Below, one piece after another: positions 50,867 to 59,777 of a DNA stretch of 64,000 nucleotides (position 1 is its first letter; each line of letters begins with the position of its first letter). The stretch lies in NCBI RefSeq assembly GCF_001717465.1, contig NZ_CP017074.1, forward strand, positions 40,823-104,822. Reading direction: 5' to 3'. Both the position numbers and the translations under genes were made by a program. This DNA comes from Luteimonas sp. JM171 (GTDB taxonomy: Bacteria; Pseudomonadota; Gammaproteobacteria; Xanthomonadales; Xanthomonadaceae). The notes under the pieces were generated by a model that worked only from the letters and a program-made list of their open reading frames with translations, was not told the DNA's origin and did no database searches.

Positions 50867-51568
50867 ATGCCTGCCAATCCACCGATGCCGGGTGCCGTCC
50901 GCGCCTTGCCCCTGACGGTCACCTGCCTCCTCGCCGCGCTGCTGGCGGCCTGCGGTTCCGAGCCGGCTCCGCCCGGGTCCACGGGAGAATCCCCGACCGT
51001 CCCGACGCCGGACGCCACGGGGGAGCCAACGCAGCCGGCCACGAGCCCCGATGTCCTGGAGGCACCCAGCCAGGACCTGGCGCCCACGCGCGCGCTGGAA
51101 GTCACCGTCGAGGGACACACCGAGTTGCGCGAGGCAGCCCTGTTCGAAAGCCCGCAGGGCTATGCGATGTACGTGCTGCCGCAGATGACAATGACGCCCG
51201 AGGAGCCCTGCTGCGACATTGCCTGGGCGCGCGCCGACGATGAATTCACGCTGCGCATCGAACGACTGGATCCCGATCAGGACCTCGCGGTGCTGCGCGA
51301 AAACATGGCCTTGGCCCTGTCAGCGGTGGGCGAGGCGGAAGAACTGCCGCGCGACCAGATCTGGGCGCCGCAGTTCCGCGACGCCGAGCTCGCAATGCGG
51401 GCGCAAAGCGAGGCAGCCAGCCGCTACATGCTGGTGGCGCAAATCGACGGCGCCCGCTACCGCGCCACCCTGCACCTGCCCCACCGTGAAGCGCTGGAGG
51501 GCATTGCCCCCACCATGTGGGCGATGCTGGACAGCCTGCGGACCACCGGACCGCGGCCGCCCGTGTAA
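50867..51568 (+). CDS. Putative lipoprotein of unknown function
   Basis: 233 aa from ATG 50867. The signal sequence ends in lipobox LLAAC, followed by a Ser/Pro/Thr-rich linker (about 30-65) and a globular domain with EEPCCDIAWARADDEFTLRIE. I do not recognise a family. It is probably anchored to the outer membrane, facing the periplasm. It stands alone between MAPEG and a small membrane protein. Confidence 0.75.
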   Translation: MPANPPMPGAVRALPLTVTCLLAALLAACGSEPAPPGSTGESPTVPTPDATGEPTQPATSPDVLEAPSQDLAPTRALEVTVEGHTELREAALFESPQGYAMYVLPQMTMTPEEPCCDIAWARADDEFTLRIERLDPDQDLAVLRENMALALSAVGEAEELPRDQIWAPQFRDAELAMRAQSEAASRYMLVAQIDGARYRATLHLPHREALEGIAPTMWAMLDSLRTTGPRPPV

Positions 51569-51579
51569 CGACAGGTCGC

Positions 51580-51816
51580 TCAGCGCCCCGGCCGGTACAC
51601 CGCCGCGTTGATGCAGGCGAGGATGGCCACCACCACCCACCCGAAGGGCATGAGTGACAGGGTGATCACCCAGGTGACGAGCCACGCGATGCAGCCCGCA
51701 ATGAACCACATCAGCGCCGACAGCACCCGCCCCTGCACCAGCTGGCCGAGGCCCGGGATGATCAGGCTGCAAATGGCGGCAATGATGTTGCCGGCGGAAC
51801 CGGGCCCGTTGCCCAT
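51580..51816 (-). CDS. Small membrane protein with TM2-like GLGQ motif
   Basis: 78 aa from ATG 51816 with GGAGG upstream. Two or three membrane helices are seen (SAGNIIAAICSLIIPGLGQ, LSALMWFIAGCIAWLVTWVI, WVVVAILACINAAVY). The PGLGQLVQGR turn is typical of small TM2-like proteins. Function unknown. Confidence 0.7.
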   Translation of the reverse strand: MGNGPGSAGNIIAAICSLIIPGLGQLVQGRVLSALMWFIAGCIAWLVTWVITLSLMPFGWVVVAILACINAAVYRPGR

Positions 51817-51890
51817 GCGGAAGTCCTCCAGTGAATAATGTCCCGGATGATGCGCGAGTCCCATTCAGCCTGCCGTGAAGGCGGCGCGCA

Positions 51891-52385
51891 TCACTCCTCG
51901 CTCTCCCCTGCCAGCATGCTGGATTCCTCCACCTTTGGCAGCACCGCGAACACCACCAGCGCCAGGACCGCCGTGAACAGGGCAAGGATTTCCTGGCCCA
52001 TCCCGGCCGTCATGCCCACTGCGGCGGTCAGCCAGATCCCCGCCGCAGTGGTCAGCCCTTCCACCCGGTGCCCGCGCTCATGGCGCAGGATCGCGCCGGC
52101 GCCAAGGAACCCGATGCCCTGAACGATGCCCTGGATGACGCGGGTCATTGAACCCCGGTCGGTTTCGGCCAGCAGCGGCGCCATCATGAACAGGGCCGCG
52201 CCCACCGAGACCAGCATGTGGGTGCGCAGGCCGGCAGAGCGGCCTTTCGCCTCACGCTCCCAGCCGATGATTCCACCGAGCAGCGCGGCACACCCCAGCC
52301 GCGACACGATCACGGTCACGGTCTCCACGTCCGGCAGCGCGAATTCCGACGCCAGCGCCGTTCCCACCTCGTTCCACACGCTCAT
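51891..52385 (-). CDS. MgtC/SapB family membrane protein
   Basis: 164 aa. About four or five helices with the MgtC signature GGIIGWEREAKGRSAGLRTHMLV, cut here as its core, then GIVQGIGFLGAGAIL and EGLTTAAGIWLTAAVGM. Members help growth in low magnesium and in acid stress; some inhibit the F-ATPase. No adjacent magnesium transporter gene is present. Confidence 0.93.
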   Translation of the reverse strand: MSVWNEVGTALASEFALPDVETVTVIVSRLGCAALLGGIIGWEREAKGRSAGLRTHMLVSVGAALFMMAPLLAETDRGSMTRVIQGIVQGIGFLGAGAILRHERGHRVEGLTTAAGIWLTAAVGMTAGMGQEILALFTAVLALVVFAVLPKVEESSMLAGESEE

Positions 52386-52534
52386 GTACGACCCCGGGTT
52401 GCATCAGACTGCGCGGATGGTTGCCGATGACGGGGAAAAACGGCGTGCAGGGCCGCGCCTTGACCCAGGTCACCGCGCTGCACCGCGGTGGATGGGACCA
52501 TGTCGCCATCACCCGTCGATCCACGGAGGATCCC

Positions 52535-53077
52535 ATGGAACCCAGGAAATTTCCCCTGGCCATTGCGCTTGCGCTGGCCGTCGGCGCGCTGGCGGCAGGC
52601 TGCGCCCAGGACACCCCCATCGGCGAAACCGCCGGCGCACCGGCGATTGAGGCGGCCGCTCCCGTCCCTGCGGACCACCCGGCCCACGACGACGGGCACA
52701 CGCAGGACCACGACCACGACGTCTCCCATGCCGCCGGGGTCGACTTCCCGGTGCCGGACAACCACGTCAAGTGGGAGCCGGATGCCCCCCTGGTGGAAGG
52801 CATGTCGCGCGTGCGCGGCGCCATCGACGGCCTGGGCCAGGCCGGTGACGAGGCCGCCGTCCTGGCCGGCGCGGCGGAGGTCGACGCCGCCATCGAATAC
52901 ATGTTCGAGAACTGCAGCCTGCCGGTGGAGCCGGACGTCGCCCTCCACGCCGTGCTGGCGCGCCTGATGGCGGCCACCCAGGCCCTCAATGCCGATCCGT
53001 CGGACACCTCGCCGGTGCACGACATGCACGCGGCGGTGGACAACTACGAGGCGCTGTTCGACGACCCCAACGCCTGA
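52535..53077 (+). CDS. Lipoprotein with His/Asp-rich segment, unknown function
   Basis: 180 aa from ATG 52535, set by GGAGGA 4 nt upstream. Lipobox LAAGC is followed by a linker rich in His and Asp (HPAHDDGHTQDHDHDVSH, about 53-70), which could bind divalent metal. A helical C-terminal domain (VEGMSRVRGAIDGL, AAIEYMFENCSLP, HAVLARLMAATQAL) follows. That domain resembles small four-helix stress proteins, but I cannot name a family. It ends 40 nt before hutU, with which it is convergent. Confidence 0.72.
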   Translation: MEPRKFPLAIALALAVGALAAGCAQDTPIGETAGAPAIEAAAPVPADHPAHDDGHTQDHDHDVSHAAGVDFPVPDNHVKWEPDAPLVEGMSRVRGAIDGLGQAGDEAAVLAGAAEVDAAIEYMFENCSLPVEPDVALHAVLARLMAATQALNADPSDTSPVHDMHAAVDNYEALFDDPNA

Positions 53078-53088
53078 TGCAGCCCGGG

Positions 53089-53109
53089 GGAGCGCGCCCT
53101 GCGCGCTCC
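53089..53109. terminator. Hairpin between the lipoprotein gene and hutU
   Basis: GGAGCGCGC-CCT-GCGCGCTCC, a perfect 9-bp stem with a 3-nt loop, lies between two convergent genes and may end transcription from both sides. No T-tract on either side. Confidence 0.5.
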
Positions 53110-53117
53110 TGCAGCCA

Positions 53118-54797
53118 TCACGCCATCGGCAGCTTGAGGCCCTGCTCCCGCGCGCACTGCCGGGCGATCTCGTACCCGGCATCGGCGTGGCGCATCACGC
53201 CGGTGCCGGGATCATTCCAGAGCACGCGTCCGATGCGCCGGTCCGCTTCTTCGCTGCCGTCGCACACGATCACCACGCCGCTGTGCTGTGAGTAGCCCAT
53301 GCCCACGCCGCCGCCGTGATGCAGGCTGACCCAGGTGGCGCCGCCGGCGACGTTGAGCATGGCGTTGAGCAGCGGCCAGTCGCTGACCGCGTCGCTGCCA
53401 TCAGCCATCGCCTCGGTTTCGCGATTGGGCGACGCCACGCTGCCCGAGTCCAGGTGGTCGCGCCCGATCACCACCGGCGCCTTCAGCTCGCCATTGCGCA
53501 CCATTTCGTTGAAGGCCAGGCCCAGCCGGTGGCGCTGGCCAAGCCCGACCCAGCAGATCCGCGCCGGCAGGCCCTGGAAGCTGATGCGCTCGCGCGCCAT
53601 GTCCAGCCAGTTGTGCAGGTGGTCGTCGTCGGGAATCAATTCCTTCACCTTGGCATCGGTCCGGTAGATGTCCTCGGGATCGCCGCTCAGGGCCACCCAG
53701 CGGAACGGCCCGATGCCGCGGCAGAACAGCGGCCGCACGTAGGCCGGGACGAAGCCCGGGAAATCAAAGGCCTTCGCACAGCCCTCGTTGAACGCCATCT
53801 GGCGGATGTTGTTGCCGTAGTCGACCGTGGGGATGCCCTGTTCGTGGAAGGCCAGCATCGCCTCCACGTGGGTGCGCATGGATTTCATCGCCTCGTCGCG
53901 GACCCGTTCCGGGTCGGTCTTCTGCTGCGCCAGCCACTGCTCGACCATCCAGCCCGCCGGCAGGTAGCCGTGTACCGGATCGTGGGCGCTGGTCTGGTCG
54001 GTAACGCAGTCGGGCCGCACGCCACGGCGGACCAGTTCGGGAAGGATCTCGGCGGCGTTGCCCAGCAGCGCGATCGAGCGCGCTTCACCGGCCTGTGTGT
54101 AGCGGGCGATCCGCGCCAGCGCGTCGTCCAGGTCGTCGGCCTGCTCGTCCACGTAGCGGGTGCGCAGGCGGAAATCGATTGCAGCCTGCCGGCACTCGAT
54201 GGTCAGCGACGAGGCGCCCGCCAGCGAGGCCGCCAGCGGCTGCGCGCCGCCCATCCCGCCCAGGCCGGCGGTGAGGATCCATTTGCCCTTGAGGCTGCCG
54301 CCGTAGTGCTGGCGCCCCATCTCCACGAAGGTCTCGTAGGTGCCCTGCACGATGCCCTGCGAGCCGATGTAGATCCACGAGCCGGCCGTCATCTGGCCGT
54401 ACATCATCAGGCCCTTGCGGTCGAGCTCGTTGAAATGCTCCCAGTTGGCCCAGGCCGGCACCAGGTTGGAGTTGGCGATCAGCACCCGCGGCGCGTCCGG
54501 ATGGGTGGGGAAGATGCCGACCGGCTTGCCGGACTGCACCAGCAGGGTCTCGTCGTCGCCCAGGTTTCGCAGCGATTCAAGGATCGCGTCGTAGCTCGCC
54601 CAGTCGCGCGCGGCACGGCCGATGCCGCCATAGACCACCAGGTCCTCCGGCCGCTCCGCAACGTCCGGATCCAGGTTGTTCTGGATCATCCGGTACGCCG
54701 CCTCGGTGAGCCAGGACCGGCAGGTCAGTTCGCTGCCCCGGGGGGCACGAATGCTGCGCGAGGGGTCGTGGCGGGGATCGGGCCGGGTATCGGTCAT
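53118..54797 (-). CDS. hutU: Urocanate hydratase
   Basis: 559 aa, the usual length. NAD-dependent urocanase of histidine breakdown, converting urocanate to imidazolone propionate. Conserved parts include [41 protein letters not shown] and the active-site region [20 protein letters not shown]. The C-terminal [15 protein letters not shown] is also intact. No hutH, hutI, hutG or hutC neighbours are seen, so the hut genes are scattered or lie elsewhere. Confidence 0.97.
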   Translation of the reverse strand: MTDTRPDPRHDPSRSIRAPRGSELTCRSWLTEAAYRMIQNNLDPDVAERPEDLVVYGGIGRAARDWASYDAILESLRNLGDDETLLVQSGKPVGIFPTHPDAPRVLIANSNLVPAWANWEHFNELDRKGLMMYGQMTAGSWIYIGSQGIVQGTYETFVEMGRQHYGGSLKGKWILTAGLGGMGGAQPLAASLAGASSLTIECRQAAIDFRLRTRYVDEQADDLDDALARIARYTQAGEARSIALLGNAAEILPELVRRGVRPDCVTDQTSAHDPVHGYLPAGWMVEQWLAQQKTDPERVRDEAMKSMRTHVEAMLAFHEQGIPTVDYGNNIRQMAFNEGCAKAFDFPGFVPAYVRPLFCRGIGPFRWVALSGDPEDIYRTDAKVKELIPDDDHLHNWLDMARERISFQGLPARICWVGLGQRHRLGLAFNEMVRNGELKAPVVIGRDHLDSGSVASPNRETEAMADGSDAVSDWPLLNAMLNVAGGATWVSLHHGGGVGMGYSQHSGVVIVCDGSEEADRRIGRVLWNDPGTGVMRHADAGYEIARQCAREQGLKLPMA

Positions 54798-54900
54798 GGA
54801 AGGCTCCAGGGCTGAAACGATGGCGCCGCGCGGATTCGCGGGGCGCCGATTATCGCATCGCCGTCATTTTCTGGTCCCCGGGTCCTTGGTCCGGATGCAG

Positions 54901-54925
54901 GAACGCCCGGCATTGCCGGGCGTTC
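54901..54925 (-). terminator. Hairpin downstream of the small plug-like gene
   Basis: GAACGCCCGG-CATTG-CCGGGCGTTC, a perfect 10-bp stem, lies 20 nt after the stop of the 54945-55265 gene. There is no T-run, so it is a terminator by position and stem strength only. Confidence 0.5.
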
Positions 54926-54944
54926 GGGTCACTCCACTGCGGGA

Positions 54945-55265
54945 TCAGCGAATGGATGGGTCCAGGCGCCGCAGCGCATCAGCCAGGTCGGTGGACCCGC
55001 TGCGCTCGATGTCCTCGCGGGTGTACACCCGTCCACCCGCATCCACGCACTCCTTGCGCTCGTCCGCGGACCGAGCGTTCCGGCTTGCCACGATGCGCGA
55101 TCCAGTCTCCTGGATGCAGAAGCGTTCGGCCGACCTGTCCTTGCGCGCTTCGCGGGCCTGCTGGTGGGCTTCCTCCTCCGGCTCGATGTCCTGGGCGAGG
55201 GCGGCCGGCACGCCGGCGGCTGCAAGGGCGAACGAGGCGCATACGGCCAGTACCCAAGGTTTCAT
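54945..55265 (-). CDS. Small periplasmic protein with TonB-plug-like C-terminus
   Basis: 106 aa. A signal peptide (cleavage after ALA, about residue 24) is followed by a charged helix, then FCIQETGSRIV, a Cys, and the C-terminal segment YTREDIERSGSTDLADALRR. The last part reads like the first helix of a TonB-dependent receptor plug (REDIERSGxxxLADALRR), but no barrel follows. It may be a receptor remnant or a small stand-alone family. It lies between hutU and the phosphodiesterase gene. Confidence 0.72.
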   Translation of the reverse strand: MKPWVLAVCASFALAAAGVPAALAQDIEPEEEAHQQAREARKDRSAERFCIQETGSRIVASRNARSADERKECVDAGGRVYTREDIERSGSTDLADALRRLDPSIR

Positions 55266-55416
55266 GGCTCACCTCCACTTGGTTGCAGGTGCCACCACGA
55301 TACGCCGGGACGGGCAATCGATGCCGGAACAAGGCCCGTGCGGATGGTTTATGTTCATGCTCCCCGGCGGTGACCGGCCGATCCGGCGTCACATTTGCCA
55401 CGTATCATTCGGCCCC

Positions 55417-56712
55417 ATGATCGATTCCCGCCTGTTCAGACTCCCCGCGCTGCTCCTGTCCGCCGCCCTGCTCGCTGCCTGCGCCTCGGCGCCGCCCGCG
55501 CCTTCCTCGCCTGCGGCACAGGTCGAACCGTACACCCTGCTGCTGGTGTCACTGGACGGCGTCCACCCCGATGACCTGACCCGGGGCGACACCCCCAATC
55601 TGGAGCGCCTGGCCGTGCAGGGCGTGCAGGCCGAAGGCATGGTCCCCTCCTATCCCACGCTGACCTTCCCCAATCACTACACCCTGGTCACGGGGCTGCG
55701 ACCGGACCGCCACGGCATCGTGCACAACTCCATGTCCGATCCCGGGCTGGGACGATTCACCCTGCGCGATCGCGATGCCGTGGGCAACGGCCGCTGGTGG
55801 AGCGACGGTGAGCCGCTGTGGGTGACCGCGGAGAACGCGGGGATCCCGACCGCCACACTGTTCTGGCCCGGCAGCGAGGCACCGGTGCGCGGCGTGCAAC
55901 CCACCCGCTGGACCCAGTTCGACTCCAACCTGCCCAAGGGCGAGCGGGTGGACCGGGTCCTGTCATGGCTGTCCGAGCCCGACGGTACGCGGCCGCGGCT
56001 GGCCACCCTGTATTTCGAACACCCGGACGGCGCCGCCCACGCCCACGGCCCGGGCTCGCCGGAACTGCGCGCGGCGATGCGCGCGGTGGACGCGCAGATC
56101 GGGCGGCTGGTGCAGGGGATCGACGACGCCGGGCTTTCCGGCAGCGTGGACCTTGTCATCGTTTCCGACCACGGCATGGCCGCGGTGCCTGAAGACCAGG
56201 TGGTGGCCTTCGAGGAAATGGTGGACCCTGCCCTGGTGGAACCGGTGAGCTTCGGACAGTCGGTCGGATTCAACCCGGCGCCGGGGCGCGAAGCGGAAGC
56301 CGAAGCCGCCCTGCTCGGCAAGCACGAACAGTACGCGTGCTGGCGCAAGCAGGAGCTGCCGGCGCGCTGGCAATACGGCAGCCATGCCCGGGTGCCGGCG
56401 ATCGTGTGCCAGATGGAGGAAGGCTGGGATGCCTTGCCGGCGCAGTACATCGAGCGCCGGCCTCCGGGCACGCGGGGCTCGCACGGCTATGATCCGGCGC
56501 TGCCCTCGATGCGCGCGATCTTCATCGCCCGCGGCCCCTCGTTCGCCGAGGGCGTGCGCCTGCCGGCGTTCGACAACGTCGATGTCTATCCCCTGCTGGC
56601 ACGCCTGCTTGGCGTGGAACCGGCGGATCACGACGGCGACGCCAGCACCCTGCTCCCGGCCCTGGCGCATCCCCCGGCCCACCCGGCATCCGTGTCCGGA
56701 AACGTCCGGTAG
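55417..56712 (+). CDS. ENPP-type nucleotide pyrophosphatase/phosphodiesterase lipoprotein
   Basis: 431 aa from ATG 55417. The lipobox LLAAC (Cys22) is followed by an alkaline-phosphatase superfamily domain. It has Asp47 (LVSLDGVHPD), nucleophile Thr83 in TLTFPNHYT, metal-site EHPDGAAHAHGP, SDHGM and GSHGYDP. Such enzymes cleave nucleotides or phosphodiesters in the periplasm. A long upstream frame extension is non-coding. Confidence 0.93.
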   Translation: MIDSRLFRLPALLLSAALLAACASAPPAPSSPAAQVEPYTLLLVSLDGVHPDDLTRGDTPNLERLAVQGVQAEGMVPSYPTLTFPNHYTLVTGLRPDRHGIVHNSMSDPGLGRFTLRDRDAVGNGRWWSDGEPLWVTAENAGIPTATLFWPGSEAPVRGVQPTRWTQFDSNLPKGERVDRVLSWLSEPDGTRPRLATLYFEHPDGAAHAHGPGSPELRAAMRAVDAQIGRLVQGIDDAGLSGSVDLVIVSDHGMAAVPEDQVVAFEEMVDPALVEPVSFGQSVGFNPAPGREAEAEAALLGKHEQYACWRKQELPARWQYGSHARVPAIVCQMEEGWDALPAQYIERRPPGTRGSHGYDPALPSMRAIFIARGPSFAEGVRLPAFDNVDVYPLLARLLGVEPADHDGDASTLLPALAHPPAHPASVSGNVR

Positions 56713-56791
56713 TACCCCCGCGCGGGTGGTAGCCTGCAGGTCGAACGCTGCCGCCCGCCGGGTCTGCGAGCGGGAACCGGAGGACCTGTCC

Positions 56792-57286
56792 ATGAGCATC
56801 CACTTCACCCGCATCGACACCCCGATCGGCCCGCTGCTGCTGGCCGCCTCGGATGCCGGCATGCGCGCGATCGAATTCCGCAACGCGAGGCACCCGGTCA
56901 AGCGCGGCGACGATTGGGTGGAGGCTCCCCATCCGCTGCTTGATCGCGCACGCCGCCAGCTGGAAGAGTATTTCGAGGGCAAGCGCCGCTCCTTCGACCT
57001 GCCCCTGGCGCCGCAGGGCACGCCGTTCCAGCGCCAGGTGTGGGAGGCGCTGGCCACCATCGGCTACGGGAAGACGCTCAGCTACGGCCAGCTCGCCGCG
57101 CGCGTCGGCAAGCCGGCGGCTTCGCGCGCCGTGGGCGCTGCCAATGGCCGCAACCCGCTGCCGATCGTGCTGCCCTGCCACCGCGTGATCGGGGCCAACG
57201 GTGCGCTCACCGGCTTTGGCGGCGGCCTGCCCACCAAGGAATTCCTGCTCAGGCTGGAAGGCAGCCTGCCGCGGCAGATCCTGTAA
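56792..57286 (+). CDS. ogt: Methylated-DNA-protein-cysteine methyltransferase
   Basis: 164 aa. The suicide enzyme that removes O6-alkyl groups from guanine. The active-site motif LPCHRVIG has Cys129. The recognition helix GKPAASRAVGAANGRNPLP and upstream FQRQVWEALATIGYGKTLSYG region are conserved. The length fits Ogt/MGMT single-domain forms. It starts at ATG 56792 with GGAGGACC upstream. Confidence 0.95.
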   Translation: MSIHFTRIDTPIGPLLLAASDAGMRAIEFRNARHPVKRGDDWVEAPHPLLDRARRQLEEYFEGKRRSFDLPLAPQGTPFQRQVWEALATIGYGKTLSYGQLAARVGKPAASRAVGAANGRNPLPIVLPCHRVIGANGALTGFGGGLPTKEFLLRLEGSLPRQIL

Positions 57287-57314
57287 TCCGGCCCATCGCG
57301 TTCGCCGGCCCGCG

Positions 57315-58490
57315 CTAGCGACCCGCCTGGGTGAGGTGCGCGGCGACGGCCCGGCGGAACGGCGGCAGGCGATTGGCGATGCGCAGCGTCGCCCGCCTCA
57401 GCACCCGTCCCAGCGGGCGCTGGTTGTTGTACAGCTCCACCACTGTGCGGGTGCCGGCGTAGATGGGAAACGCGGCCGCGTGGTGGCGCCGCTGGTAGCG
57501 TCCCAGCACCGTGTCCGAACCGATGTCGGCGCCGCTGCGGTGCGCTTCCAGCACCGCCTCGGCCAGCCGTGCCTGACCCTGCAGGCCGAGGTTGAAGCCG
57601 TGCGCGGTCACCGGGTGCATCCCCACCGCCGCATCGCCCACCAGCGCCGCGCGCCGGGCCACAAAGCGCCGCGCGTACACCGAGACCAGCGGATAGACAT
57701 GCCGGGTCCCGGTCATCGTCACCTCGCCGCGCCGCCCGCGCATGCGCCGCTGCAGGTCGGCGGCCAGCGTCGCGTCATCCATCGCCTCGGCCTCGGCCAT
57801 TTCCGCCGGGCTGAGCGTCAGGACTGCCGAGGACACGTTGCCGTTGAGCGGCAACAGCGCCAGCGTGTGGCCGTAGTCGAACCATTCCCACGCCAGGTGG
57901 TGGTGCGGCAGGGTGTGCTCGAACCGGCACACCATCATCCGCTTGCCGTGGTCGCGGATGGAGGCGCCGATGCCGAGCATGCGCCTCACCTGCGAGAACC
58001 GGCTGTCGGCGGCCACCAGCAGGCGCGCGCGGATGACCCGGCCGTCCTCCAGCTCGGCCTCGATGCCGCCCCGACGCTCGGCCACGGCGCGCACGCCGCA
58101 CCCGGTCACCAGCTCCAGCCCGTCCTGCGCCTGCACCGTCGCGAACGCCTCCCGCCGGATCACGTGGTTGGGCACCAGCCAGCCGAGTTGCCTGCTGCGG
58201 CCGTCGGCGGCGCTGATGCGCAGCGGGTGCGGGGATTCGCCGTCGCTCACCTGGGCGTTGCGCAGGTCCGACACATCGGCCGGATCAAAGCGCTCCCACA
58301 GCCCCAGCGCCTGCAGGATCGCCCGCGAGGCATGGGTCAGCGCGATCTCGCGGCCGTCGAAGGGCGGCGCGCTGATCGCCTCCAGCGGCTGCTTCTCCAC
58401 CACCGCCACGGACAGCCCGCTGCCCGCCAGCGACCGCGCGAAACACAGCCCTGCCGGGCCCGCTCCAACCACCACCACGTCGAACTGCAT
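57315..58490 (-). CDS. ubiM: UbiH/UbiM-family FAD-dependent ubiquinone hydroxylase
   Basis: 391 aa from ATG 58490 (GGGAG upstream), which places the FAD-binding VVVVGAGPAGL at the N-terminus. The family motifs FDGREIALTHASRAILQALG, LVAADSRFSQVRRMLGI and the GD motif ALVGDAAVGMHPVTAHGFNLG mark the UbiH/UbiF/UbiM flavoprotein group. The first of these and overall wording fit UbiM best, which can hydroxylate several ring positions. No other ubi gene is adjacent, and the exact position of hydroxylation is not settled by sequence. Confidence 0.82.
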   Translation of the reverse strand: MQFDVVVVGAGPAGLCFARSLAGSGLSVAVVEKQPLEAISAPPFDGREIALTHASRAILQALGLWERFDPADVSDLRNAQVSDGESPHPLRISAADGRSRQLGWLVPNHVIRREAFATVQAQDGLELVTGCGVRAVAERRGGIEAELEDGRVIRARLLVAADSRFSQVRRMLGIGASIRDHGKRMMVCRFEHTLPHHHLAWEWFDYGHTLALLPLNGNVSSAVLTLSPAEMAEAEAMDDATLAADLQRRMRGRRGEVTMTGTRHVYPLVSVYARRFVARRAALVGDAAVGMHPVTAHGFNLGLQGQARLAEAVLEAHRSGADIGSDTVLGRYQRRHHAAAFPIYAGTRTVVELYNNQRPLGRVLRRATLRIANRLPPFRRAVAAHLTQAGR

Positions 58491-58667
58491 GTGCAATGCT
58501 CCCGCCTGGACCGCGCCAGCTTCCGCGCCATTGTGGCCCGCCGCATTGATCCAGGTCAGCCCGCGCTTCACATGCCGCGGAACCGGTGCACGAACGCCGC
58601 GCTCACCGGCCGCTGTTCGATATGCCGCACCCGATGGATGGCGATCGTGCGGCGAAGCCGGCCTGCT

Positions 58668-59660
58668 TTACTGCCCGTTGACCCAGGCGGCGATGTCGCT
58701 GATCAGACCGGCGTCCACCGTACCGGCTTCGGCGTAACTCGCCAGCGGTGCATCGGGATCTGTCTCGATTCCCAGGTGGCCGAGCCGCGGATAGCGCTTG
58801 AGCGTGACCCGCTCGTCTTCGCCGAAAGCAGCAGTCCAGTCATCCCAATGGGTATCGGTGACCTGGATGTCGGCGCCGCCGTGCAGGATCAGCAGCGGCT
58901 GTCGCGTCGCCCGCGCCTCGGCCACGGGGTCCAGTGCATCCGCATCGCGCAGATAGGCCGCCTTCGCGCCGAGGGTCGACTGGGCATCGGGGGCATCCTC
59001 GCCTGCGCGCACGCGGGCGATCAGGTCGTTGATCGCGGCAAGGCTGGCGGCACTGGCCTGGGGATTTGCCCCCTGCAGGCGGGCCATGCGTTCCATCTGC
59101 TCGGGAATCAGGTCCAGCATCGTCCGCGAAGATGCCGCGAACATCACCCCGCCCGCGGCCCCGGAGCGTTGCACGATGCGCGGCGCGAGCATCGCGCCCA
59201 GGCTGTGGCCGAACACGAACACGCGCTGCGGGTCCACCCCCGGCGTGCGCTGCAGCGCGGCGACTGCCGCCACCGCATCGTCGGTGCTTTCGCGGTCGAG
59301 GTTGAAGTCGGGATCGAAGGCGGCGGCCACCGGATGCACGCGGGTCCGCTTGTCGTAGCGCAGCACCGCGATGCCGTGCGACGCGAGCCCGTGCGCGATG
59401 TCCCTGAACGGACGGTTGGGCCCGAGCGTGCTGTCGCGGTCGCCCGGTCCCGAGCCGTGCACCAGCACCATCGCGGGGAACGGGCCTTCGCCAGCCGGCA
59501 TCAGGAGCGTTCCCGGGAGCGCCGCGTCGCCCTCCCCCACGCTGAACCGGTGCTCGGTGTACGTCGTACCCGGCGCTGGCGCCGGCTCCGGCGCCTGCGC
59601 CCAGCCGGCGGCCGAAGCGGTGCCCAGCAGAAGGACCAGGACAAGCGAGCGGATGTTCAT
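58668..59660 (-). CDS. Secreted alpha/beta hydrolase
   Basis: 330 aa from ATG 59660. Signal peptide to about residue 22, then a dienelactone/acyl-esterase-type hydrolase. The oxyanion loop is LVHGSGPGDRD, nucleophile GHSLG, acid in HGGADIQVT and His in RLGHLGI. The substrate is unknown; such enzymes cleave esters or act as acyl-peptide hydrolases. It follows the beta-lactamase-like gene on the same strand by 117 nt. Confidence 0.88.
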   Translation of the reverse strand: MNIRSLVLVLLLGTASAAGWAQAPEPAPAPGTTYTEHRFSVGEGDAALPGTLLMPAGEGPFPAMVLVHGSGPGDRDSTLGPNRPFRDIAHGLASHGIAVLRYDKRTRVHPVAAAFDPDFNLDRESTDDAVAAVAALQRTPGVDPQRVFVFGHSLGAMLAPRIVQRSGAAGGVMFAASSRTMLDLIPEQMERMARLQGANPQASAASLAAINDLIARVRAGEDAPDAQSTLGAKAAYLRDADALDPVAEARATRQPLLILHGGADIQVTDTHWDDWTAAFGEDERVTLKRYPRLGHLGIETDPDAPLASYAEAGTVDAGLISDIAAWVNGQ

Positions 59661-59777
59661 GCGGAGTCTCCGTTTACGTTCGACCTCCATCATGCCGGCG
59701 CGGCGGCGGCGGCGCTGATACGCGCGACATAACCGCCGCTGGCCGGGACGAATCGCCCTCCCGGCGGACCGGGCCAC

